Assembly (NCBI GenBank): GCA_029243845.1
Contig: JAQWRF010000193.1
Location: 1 to 5,873, forward strand
Length of the DNA: 5,873 bases
Reading direction: 5' to 3'
DNA from: Planctomycetota bacterium
GTDB lineage: Bacteria > Planctomycetota > UBA1135
The position numbers were made by a program, and so were the translations under genes. The stretch's first letter is position 1. Every line of letters begins with the position of its first letter. The notes under the pieces are model-generated. The model did no database searches and had not been told where the DNA came from. It saw nothing but the letters and a program-made list of their open reading frames with translations. This document shows positions 1 through 5,873 of this stretch, piece after piece.

Positions 1-56
1 AATGAGAAAGCGCGCAACAATGCGGCGCCAGCGACGATAGCTAATATTTTAAGCAT
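1..56 (-). CDS. Unidentified protein with hydrophobic signal-like N-terminus (5' fragment)
   Basis: Only the first 18 codons lie in the window; the gene continues past position 1. Reading leftward from the ATG at 56-54, the peptide is MLKILAIVAGAALLRAFS: one Lys, then a run of small and aliphatic residues. This looks like the start of a signal peptide or a membrane anchor. The ATG shares its A with the TAA stop of moeA (TAATG), so the two genes are probably co-transcribed and may be translationally coupled. A GAGG sequence lies about 13 nt before the ATG, which is rather far for a Shine-Dalgarno site. No family can be assigned from so short a piece. The case for a gene rests on the tight junction and the plausible N-terminus, and it could still be a chance open frame. 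Confidence 0.5.
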   Translation of the reverse strand, partial: MLKILAIVAGAALLRAFS

Positions 57-58
57 TA
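54..58 (-). promoter_or_regulatory. TAATG stop/start overlap between moeA and the next gene
   Basis: On the minus strand the moeA stop TAA (58-56) and the ATG of the following frame (56-54) share one base. Such overlaps usually mean a ribosome finishing the first gene can restart on the second. No terminator-like hairpin is visible between the two genes. Coupling is an inference from the layout. Confidence 0.5.
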
Positions 59-1291
59 AACAGGGATGACCTCAATGTGATCACCGACAGCTATTATAGA
101 GTTTGGTGGTACCAAGGCGAGGACTTGCGTTGCAGTGAGGCTACGCCAATCCGCGGATCCTGAACTGATTGTTGCTACAACCTTTGAGCTGTCGTCGAAG
201 CGCGCGACCATAAAATCGGAGCGCGCCTTAGACTTGAACTCGGAACCTGCGACAGCAAGCCGCGGAGTGACGCGACGCGAGAAACATCCTAGGAAAGCGT
301 CAACAACAGGACGGGCAAACAAAATACTACCGACAAAAGATGAGACCGGGTTTCCGGGCAAGCCGATTACTAAAGTTTGCTGGTGGTGTCCTGCCCATAT
401 TGGTTTTCCTGGGCGCATCGAGACTTTGTGAAACAGCTGCTTTATTTCGAGCTGCGAGAACACTTGTGGCAGGTAATCTTTGTCGCCCATGCTTACACCA
501 CCAATGGTAATGAGCAAGTCTACTTGCGGCAATAGATTCTCTATTACATCGCTTAGAGAGTCGATATCGTCAAGCACGTGCCTACTTTCAATCACACATG
601 CACCGAATTGCTGCAGCTGCACCTCAAGCATCAGACGATTAGAGTCTCGCGTTTGATGATCTAGAATCTCGCCGGCGTATGGAACGACTTCATCGCCAGT
701 GCTGACGATAGCTACTCGCGGACGCGGGTACACCTCAACTGTGGAGACACCGCAACTCGCCAAAGTTGCCATTTCACCCGCGCCAATAATCTGACCTGCT
801 TTCACCGCGACTTCTCCGCGACTAGCGAGATCGCCGATTTGTCTGATGTGCGGTTTGTGCGGCAACTCGGTCACGGTTAATTGATTGCCATTCACTTGGC
901 AATGCTCGACCATAACCACGGCATCGGCATTAGTGGGTACGGATGCACCCGTCATCACCTTAATCGCCTGCCCAGGACCTAAACTAAGCTTGCCAACGTC
1001 GCCGGCATAATTCACCGCCACAATCTCGCGCGAGGCGACACCATCGCAATTAAGAACTGCGAAGCCATCCATGGCTGAACGAGCTAGAGGCGGTTCGTCG
1101 CGATCAAGAACCGCATCTTTAGCCAGCACACGATGGACGGCTTCTGCAAGCGGGATTTGCTCCGTTTTGTGCTGAATATTTCGGCAATGATTGTCTAATA
1201 CCTTAAGCGCCTCGTCGTAAGAGAGATGCGTTGAGTTTGGTTGACAACAAGAATCCATTTCATGGGTGGCATAATCGCCGGTTGCATTCAT
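56..1291 (-). CDS. moeA: Molybdopterin molybdotransferase MoeA
   Basis: MoeA is a cytoplasmic enzyme of molybdenum cofactor synthesis. It inserts molybdate into adenylylated molybdopterin (made by MogA/MoaB-type proteins), releasing AMP. The chosen ATG at 1291 gives 411 aa, the length of E. coli MoeA. Visible family motifs, numbered from this start, are SAMDG at 72-76 (Asp75), MTGA at 113-116, Asp154 after an IRQIG stretch (matching E. coli Asp142), STGDE at 197-201, DSNR near 216-219, GGVSMGDKD at 264-272, PGKP at 294-297 and GLPGNP at 310-315. The TGDE to GLPGNP span is the MoCF-binding domain; the C-terminal ~75 residues fit the small beta domain IV. The start is uncertain. A TTG at 1333 would add 14 residues but run antisense into the neighbouring adaptor gene. 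An ATG at 1258 (beginning MDSCC, 400 aa) is equally possible. No candidate start has a clear ribosome binding site. The family call is secure. Confidence 0.95.
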   Translation of the reverse strand: MNATGDYATHEMDSCCQPNSTHLSYDEALKVLDNHCRNIQHKTEQIPLAEAVHRVLAKDAVLDRDEPPLARSAMDGFAVLNCDGVASREIVAVNYAGDVGKLSLGPGQAIKVMTGASVPTNADAVVMVEHCQVNGNQLTVTELPHKPHIRQIGDLASRGEVAVKAGQIIGAGEMATLASCGVSTVEVYPRPRVAIVSTGDEVVPYAGEILDHQTRDSNRLMLEVQLQQFGACVIESRHVLDDIDSLSDVIENLLPQVDLLITIGGVSMGDKDYLPQVFSQLEIKQLFHKVSMRPGKPIWAGHHQQTLVIGLPGNPVSSFVGSILFARPVVDAFLGCFSRRVTPRLAVAGSEFKSKARSDFMVARFDDSSKVVATISSGSADWRSLTATQVLALVPPNSIIAVGDHIEVIPV

Positions 1292-1314
1292 AATATCAGT
1301 GCCAATTAATAGCC
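1259..1314. promoter_or_regulatory. Divergent start region between moeA and the efflux operon
   Basis: Both transcription units must start around here. Only 23 nt (1292-1314) separate the two ATGs, or 56 nt if moeA starts at 1258. For the plus strand, a weak sigma70-like pair is GTGGCA (1266-1271, 4/6 to TTGACA) and CATAAT (1289-1294, 5/6 to TATAAT) with a 17-nt spacer, giving a leader of about 14 nt. For the minus strand the best candidate is TATTAA near 1305-1310, with its -35 inside the signal-peptide codons of the adaptor gene; it is weaker still. Neither gene has a recognisable Shine-Dalgarno sequence here. No convincing operator palindrome is seen. The hexamers are tentative; the short divergent gap itself is directly visible. 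Confidence 0.35.
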
Positions 1315-2445
1315 ATGCACCTCTCTCTTCCAAAAACTTTTTTACTATTGCTTGCTGTTACAGCATGCTCGCGCCCCGCCACTACTGAAGAAAGTGAAGG
1401 CTCTACGTCCAAGGATGCGTATGGCGAAGAAACGGTCACTACTGAAAAAGCCAAATTAGTGCGTGCTATCGAAGTCGCTAGTGGTACGGCCAGCAACGTG
1501 CTGGAAGCTACGGCCAATGTCGAATCCCTGGATATTGTCGATGTAATGCCTGAGAAAACAGAGCCAGTTGTCGAGCTCTTTGTCGAAGAAGGCGATGATG
1601 TCAAGGCTGGGCAGCTGTTGGCTAAGTTACGCAACTCACAATCACAACTCGCCGTAAACGAAGCTCTGGTTAGAGTTTCTGAGGCGCAAATCTCTTTAGG
1701 GCAAGCTCAACGCGAATATAATCGAGACAGTCGACTAGTAAACGCCAAAGGCGGCGCTTCCGTTTTAAGCCAGAGAGACTTAGAAACGCGCATGCAAACT
1801 CTTGAGACTTCGAAAACAACTTTGCAAGCTGCCGAGTTTGCTCTCGACACTGCCGAGTTAGGGCTCAAGCAATGCGACATCGTTTCACCGATTAACGGTA
1901 CCGTGACTCTGCGCGATATTTCAATGGGCGATATGGCTAGTCCAGGTGCACGTGCCTTTCAAGTCATCGACTTGTCTGCTCCACGCGTAATGATGAATCG
2001 CCCGCAACGCGAATTACGTTCACTCCGTGTCGGCCAAAAGCTAAGCGCTACTTCTGACGCATTGCCTGGTGTTGTCATCAACGGCGAAATCGAACGTATC
2101 TCTCCGGCGATAAATCTAGAAACCGGCACCGTAAAAGTTACTGCTAAATTGAATCCGTCCGCGCAACTCCCTAATGGAATTTTGGTACGTATCTATTTAA
2201 TTCTTGATAGCCACGCTAATGCGACCATGCTTGACAAGCGAGCTTTGGTCAATGAGGGCGAGCATAGCTACGCCTTCGTCATCCGTGACGAGCATGCTTT
2301 CAAGGTCGAAGTGTTTCAGGGGTTCACCAACGAACTGAGTGTGGAGATTGACGAGCGCACCGCCATCAACAAAGGCGAGTTAGTGGTGATCGTTGGCGCC
2401 GACCGCTTGAAGGATGGCGACCTGGTCTCTGTTGTAACAGAATAA
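1315..2445 (+). CDS. RND efflux periplasmic adaptor (membrane-fusion) lipoprotein, HlyD/AcrA type
   Basis: This is the periplasmic adaptor of a tripartite exporter, which links an inner-membrane RND permease to an outer-membrane channel. The 376-aa product starts with a lipoprotein signal peptide: Lys7, a Leu-rich core at 9-13 and the lipobox VTAC with Cys18 as the lipidated residue. An acidic, Ser/Thr-rich linker follows to about residue 45. The first half of the lipoyl-like domain lies at about 70-105 (VEEGDDVKAGQLLAKL). A two-helix coiled-coil hairpin runs from about 108 to 185 and turns near the GGAS segment. The second lipoyl half begins at CDIVSPINGTV (187-197). A beta-barrel domain follows at roughly 207-290, with RISPAINLETGTV typical of the family, and a membrane-proximal domain runs to the end. 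The length is close to AcrA (397 aa). Ser at +2 after Cys18 would predict outer-membrane sorting under the E. coli Lol rule, unlike AcrA. Its stop overlaps the permease start, which makes the pairing firm. The substrate is unknown. Confidence 0.93.
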   Translation: MHLSLPKTFLLLLAVTACSRPATTEESEGSTSKDAYGEETVTTEKAKLVRAIEVASGTASNVLEATANVESLDIVDVMPEKTEPVVELFVEEGDDVKAGQLLAKLRNSQSQLAVNEALVRVSEAQISLGQAQREYNRDSRLVNAKGGASVLSQRDLETRMQTLETSKTTLQAAEFALDTAELGLKQCDIVSPINGTVTLRDISMGDMASPGARAFQVIDLSAPRVMMNRPQRELRSLRVGQKLSATSDALPGVVINGEIERISPAINLETGTVKVTAKLNPSAQLPNGILVRIYLILDSHANATMLDKRALVNEGEHSYAFVIRDEHAFKVEVFQGFTNELSVEIDERTAINKGELVVIVGADRLKDGDLVSVVTE

Positions 2446-2447
2446 TG
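2443..2447 (+). promoter_or_regulatory. TAATG stop/start overlap coupling adaptor and permease
   Basis: The adaptor stop TAA (2443-2445) and the permease ATG (2445-2447) share one base. The 20 nt upstream contain no purine-rich ribosome binding site. Permease translation therefore probably depends on ribosomes finishing the adaptor, which would keep the two subunits in step. The overlap is seen directly; the coupling is inferred. Confidence 0.6.
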
Positions 2448-5400
2448 TCGAACTCTTCATCTATAAAAGGTGGCTTGCTTGCCATGGGTGTACTGCGCCC
2501 TGTTGGCGTAGGCATGATTGTGGCAGCAGCGATTGTTTTTGGTGTCATCTCTTTGAGCAAGCTGCCTGTCGACTTGTTACCGCCAATCAATTATCCGTCG
2601 ATTACTGTACGCACCACTTACCCAGGAGCCGCTCCGAATGATATTGAAGAGCGCATTACTGACCGACTTGAAGACGCGCTGTCGACAGTCGGCAACTTAG
2701 TGAATATTCATTCCTCCTCGCGCGCCGAAGTTTCAGAAATCTACATGGAGTTTGCGTGGGACACCCAGCTGCCTATGGCAGTACAAGATGTGCGCGAAAG
2801 GCTCGATCGAGTGTTCTTGCCGGCAAGCGCCGACAAGCCACTCATTCTTCGCTACGACCCGAGCCTCGACCCGGTATTACGCTTGGCGTTATCTGGTGGT
2901 GGAGATTTAGTGCGCTTACGCGACATCGCCGAAGCAGAGATTGAGCGGCAGCTCGAAGGCATTAGTGGTGTGGCAGCCGTCCGCGTTAAGGGTGGCCTTG
3001 AAGATGAGGTGCAAGTGCTGGTTAATCCGCAACTGCTTGCTAGCTACAAGATAACTGCTGAGATGATTCAGCAGCGTTTGCAGCAAGAGAACTTGAATGT
3101 GCCGGGTGGCAAACTTGAGGAAGGTTCGATTGAATATGTCGTGCGCACTTTGAATCAGTTCCAGAGCTTAAAAGATATTGAAGACTTGCCCATCGTTACG
3201 CGTGGCACCACCGTCATTAAATTAGCGGATGTGGCGCGGGTTGTTCGTGGCAGCAAAGACCGCGATATGATTTTGCGAGCGGGTGGCGAAGAGGCCGTCG
3301 AAGTTGCGATTTACCGCGAGGCGGGATCAAACATTTCTGCCGTGGCCAAGACCGTGCGCGAGAGGTTGTTCGGGACCAAAAAGAGTCGCAAGAAGCTGCC
3401 TGGTATCGTCGACGATCTCGATGACGATTTATCACTAGCGGTACTAAGTGATCAATCGGTGTTCATCGAATCGGCCATTAATGAAGTGAAATCTGCTGCC
3501 ATGTTCGGTGGTGTTTTCGCTATCTTGGTGTGCTTTTTATTTTTACGACGCTTCGCGACTACCTTTGTTATTGGTTTAGCTGTACCGATTTCTATTGTTG
3601 CTACATTCGGTGCAATGTACAGCGCTGGTGTGTCGCTAAACATCATGTCACTCGGTGGACTAGCTCTTGGTATTGGCATGTTGGTTGATAATGCCATTGT
3701 TGTGCTTGAGTCTATTACACGTTGTCGCGAAGAAGGCGACAGCCCACACGACGCGGCGATTCGTGGCGTGCGCGAAGTCGGTAGCGCGGTTGTCGCCTCT
3801 ACCCTAACCACCATCGCGGTCTTTGCACCGATTATTTTCGTTGAAGGCATCGCCGGCCAAACCTTTGGCGACCAGGCGCTAACCGTAGTGGCTTCGCTAT
3901 TGATTTCACTAGCCATTGCTTTGTTTCTCATCCCGGGTTTGGCGGCGCGCATTAATGTGTCGGAGAGCGACGAGGTCAACTGGCGCGAACGCTTCACCAA
4001 GATGGTGGACAATTTAATGCCCTTCATTCGCAGCGGCAGTATTCACCGCAGCCTTGGTTTCCCTAGCAACAAGCTGTTCATTGTTCTCGCTATTTTCACT
4101 GGTGTATTCTCGGCTTATGTTCTGGGCATTTACGTGCCGGGTCTCGACGACGAATGGATTAAACCTGGAGCCGACGCTACCACTAAATTAGATTTCAATC
4201 CGGTGCCGGTCGACATGCAAAAACGGATTGCGATTTCGCGATTCGTTGGCTTAGTGTTATTCATGCCTTTTGCTTGGGTAGGCGTTCTGCCCATCACGAC
4301 TTTAATTTCACGTTTAATCTTTGATATCTTTGGCGGAGCAATGTTTTTGGCAAAGGTCCTCTGCGGCTCACTGCTTGAGCTGGCGCGTTTGATTTTATAC
4401 ATACCATCAAAAGCATTTAATGCTGTTTTTTCTTTATGCGAAAGAGTTTATCCGTCCGTATTAAGGCGCGCTATCAAACGCCCGGCTCTAATCTTGATGT
4501 TTGCCTCGTTCGTGTCGATTTACAGTTTTTCAATAACGCGACACATGGGGCGCGAGTTACTGCCTGACGTAATGCAAGGAGAACTACATGCCGAGTTGTT
4601 CTACCCTGCTGGTAATACTCTTAACGAAACCGATCGTATTAGTGGCAATCTAGAGTTAAAGATCAAGGCTCTTGAAGGCGTGCTCGAGACCTCCGTTTCA
4701 GCAGGCACCGATCGCGAAACGGTAGCCAAAGAAGAATCGGGTCCGCACACTGCGCAACTCAGCGTGCGCCTTGACCCCGACAGCGATGATGCGCATGCCC
4801 TAGAGAGAGCGGTGACATCCCAAGTGCGTAACATCCTTAACAGCGAACCTGCACTTGCACGCTATAACCTACGACGTCCAACGGTCTTGGCTCTGAATGC
4901 CCCGCTCGAAATAGAAGTGGTTGGGCAAGATCTTGTAGACGTAAAATCCACCACATTCGAATTGCAAAAGTTGCTCGCTGATGTGCCGGGGCTAGATGAT
5001 TTACGTTCTTCACTGCGCCGCGGAAACCCTGAATTGCGTATCAGCCTCGACCGCGACAAGTTAGCACGTCACAGTTTGACGGCAACACAGGTATCTAAAA
5101 GTTTACGGATGGCGGTCGAGGGTGAGGCCGCATCGACCTTCCCCGGTCGTGACAAGCGCGTTGACATTCGCATTCGCGCCGACGAAATGTCCCTTAACCG
5201 AATTGAGCAGCTAAAGAATTTGCCGGTGAATCCAGAGGCCACTCATCCACTACCCCTAAGCGCGGTGGCGACCTTTAGCCTCGCGGACGGCCCGTCCGAC
5301 ATTCGCCATATTCGATCACGACGCGCAGCAATCTTAAGTGCTTCAACAAGTGGTGCAAGTTTAGGTACGGTGCGCGATGCCGTAGAGGCACGTATTTCAC

Positions 5401-5873
5401 AGATGTCGCCACCACCGGGCATCCGCATTAATATTGCTGGACAGACTCAAGAAATGGAAGAAGCAATTAGCTCATTGTCTTTCGCCTTAGCCTTAGCTAT
5501 TTTCTTAGTTTATGCGGTGATGGCTGCGCAGTTTGAATCACTACTACAGCCCTTGCTCATTTTGTGCACGGTGCCGATGGCAGCTGCCGGAGCGATTTGG
5601 GTAATGGCCGCGACTAACACCCCCATTTCAGTTATTGCATTGCTCGGCGCGGTGATCCTAGCCGGAATTGTAGTGAATAATGCCATCGTCCTAGTCGACC
5701 GTATTAACCAAAATCAAAAACGTGGATACGATATCAACCGCTCCATTCTCGAAGCCGGTTCAGCACGATTGCGTCCTATTTTAATGACCACCTTTACTAC
5801 TGTTTTGGGCATGCTGCCAATGACAGGATGGATTCCGATATTGGGTGGCGCCGATGGCTCCGAATTGCGCACG
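2445..5873 (+). CDS. RND efflux permease, HAE-1/AcrB-like, with enlarged TM6-TM7 link (3' end missing)
   Basis: This is an inner-membrane proton-driven exporter subunit that works with the adaptor encoded just upstream. The frame is open from the ATG at 2445 to the window edge, 1143 codons without a stop. TM1 is about residues 20-38, followed by the family signature LPVDLLPPINYPSITV and YPGAAPNDIE. The first periplasmic porter/docking loop is about 39-349, and TM2-TM6 span about 350-497. TM4 contains GMLVDNAIVVLES (Asp415, Asn416). TM7 is about 681-698, followed by GRELLPDVMQGEL. The second periplasmic loop is about 699-1008. TM8 precedes MAAQFESLLQPL (from 1026), TM10 carries GIVVNNAIVLVD (Asn1078, Asn1079), and TM11 follows RLRPILMT (Arg1108, Thr1115). 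TM12 and the tail are missing, so the full length should be near 1190 aa, against about 1050 for AcrB. The surplus lies between TM6 and TM7. The VDN/VNN pattern separates it from the closest AcrB relatives. Substrate unknown: drug, lipid or other amphiphile are all possible. Confidence 0.93.
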   Translation, partial: MSNSSSIKGGLLAMGVLRPVGVGMIVAAAIVFGVISLSKLPVDLLPPINYPSITVRTTYPGAAPNDIEERITDRLEDALSTVGNLVNIHSSSRAEVSEIYMEFAWDTQLPMAVQDVRERLDRVFLPASADKPLILRYDPSLDPVLRLALSGGGDLVRLRDIAEAEIERQLEGISGVAAVRVKGGLEDEVQVLVNPQLLASYKITAEMIQQRLQQENLNVPGGKLEEGSIEYVVRTLNQFQSLKDIEDLPIVTRGTTVIKLADVARVVRGSKDRDMILRAGGEEAVEVAIYREAGSNISAVAKTVRERLFGTKKSRKKLPGIVDDLDDDLSLAVLSDQSVFIESAINEVKSAAMFGGVFAILVCFLFLRRFATTFVIGLAVPISIVATFGAMYSAGVSLNIMSLGGLALGIGMLVDNAIVVLESITRCREEGDSPHDAAIRGVREVGSAVVASTLTTIAVFAPIIFVEGIAGQTFGDQALTVVASLLISLAIALFLIPGLAARINVSESDEVNWRERFTKMVDNLMPFIRSGSIHRSLGFPSNKLFIVLAIFTGVFSAYVLGIYVPGLDDEWIKPGADATTKLDFNPVPVDMQKRIAISRFVGLVLFMPFAWVGVLPITTLISRLIFDIFGGAMFLAKVLCGSLLELARLILYIPSKAFNAVFSLCERVYPSVLRRAIKRPALILMFASFVSIYSFSITRHMGRELLPDVMQGELHAELFYPAGNTLNETDRISGNLELKIKALEGVLETSVSAGTDRETVAKEESGPHTAQLSVRLDPDSDDAHALERAVTSQVRNILNSEPALARYNLRRPTVLALNAPLEIEVVGQDLVDVKSTTFELQKLLADVPGLDDLRSSLRRGNPELRISLDRDKLARHSLTATQVSKSLRMAVEGEAASTFPGRDKRVDIRIRADEMSLNRIEQLKNLPVNPEATHPLPLSAVATFSLADGPSDIRHIRSRRAAILSASTSGASLGTVRDAVEARISQMSPPPGIRINIAGQTQEMEEAISSLSFALALAIFLVYAVMAAQFESLLQPLLILCTVPMAAAGAIWVMAATNTPISVIALLGAVILAGIVVNNAIVLVDRINQNQKRGYDINRSILEAGSARLRPILMTTFTTVLGMLPMTGWIPILGGADGSELRT
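3936..4484 (+). other. Insertion between TM6 and TM7 of the RND permease, with extra hydrophobic segments
   Basis: Codons 498-680 of the permease link TM6 to TM7. In AcrB this link is about 40 residues; here it is about 183. It begins with a charged stretch (498-542), then has a hydrophobic segment at about 543-564 (KLFIVLAIFTGVFSAYVLG). A polar stretch rich in Asp, Pro and Lys follows (567-599), then a hydrophobic segment at about 600-622 (FVGLVLFMPFAWVGVL). A long, mostly hydrophobic and partly amphipathic stretch covers about 624-662. Basic residues (RRAIKR, 674-679) lie just before TM7. An even number of extra helices would keep TM7 in its normal orientation, and two membrane passes around a short periplasmic loop fit best. 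The reading frame is intact, so this is part of the protein and not an interruption. Its function is unknown. Confidence 0.7.

Noticed and set aside
135..431. 98-codon open frame on the plus strand within moeA
   Set aside because: It is antisense to the conserved GLPGNP and domain IV part of moeA; the translation has no recognisable features.
33..713. The 10-mer gacgatagct occurs at 33-42 and 704-713
   Set aside because: Only two copies, with unrelated flanks and each inside coding sequence on the minus strand. Most likely chance.
1296..1634. 112-codon open frame on the minus strand across the adaptor N-terminus
   Set aside because: It is antisense to the signal peptide and lipoyl domain of the adaptor, overlaps the moeA start, and gives a Ser/Thr-rich product without recognisable features.
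3452..4027. 191-codon open frame on the minus strand inside the permease gene
   Set aside because: It lies antisense to TM2-TM6 of a clearly recognisable RND gene. Its product is rich in Ser, Thr, Met and Lys with no motif, as expected for a shadow of hydrophobic codons.
4380..4450. Locally AT-rich patch with ATA, TTA and AGA codons, considered as a sign of acquired DNA
   Set aside because: The patch encodes a hydrophobic stretch, which favours TTT, TTA and ATT codons. The frame is continuous and no repeats flank it, so composition alone does not show transfer.

Overview
The window looks like chromosomal DNA from a Gram-negative bacterium, most likely a gammaproteobacterium. The evidence is a lipoprotein membrane-fusion subunit paired with an RND-type inner-membrane permease, dense packing with 1-nt gene overlaps, base composition that looks close to balanced by eye, and a MoeA of enterobacterial length. 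The genus cannot be named from this sequence. I see no RNA gene, insertion sequence, CRISPR array, attachment site or terminator.

Layout: (1) Minus strand, positions 1-56: the first 18 codons of an unidentified gene with a hydrophobic, signal-like N-terminus. Its ATG overlaps the moeA stop codon. (2) Minus strand, 56-1291: a complete moeA, encoding the molybdopterin molybdotransferase of molybdenum cofactor synthesis. (3) A very short divergent gap (1292-1314; 1259-1314 if moeA starts at its next ATG). (4) Plus strand, 1315-2445: a complete lipoprotein periplasmic adaptor (membrane-fusion protein, HlyD/AcrA type). (5) Plus strand, 2445 to the window edge at 5873: a long RND permease that starts in the stop codon of the adaptor gene and stays open through the last base (1143 codons read, C-terminus missing).

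The plus-strand pair should form the inner-membrane and periplasmic parts of a proton-driven tripartite exporter. The adaptor would bridge the permease to an outer-membrane channel that is not encoded here. The substrate cannot be inferred. The minus-strand moeA pair has no evident functional link to the exporter; they share only the divergent start region.

The most notable feature is in the permease. Its two large periplasmic loops have about the size found in AcrB, but the link between transmembrane helices 6 and 7 is about 183 residues instead of roughly 40. The extra part carries two or more additional hydrophobic segments, so the protein probably has more than the usual 12 transmembrane helices and should finish near 1190 residues. 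Its proton-relay positions read Asp-Asn in TM4 and Asn-Asn in TM10, instead of the Asp-Asp and Lys of AcrB.
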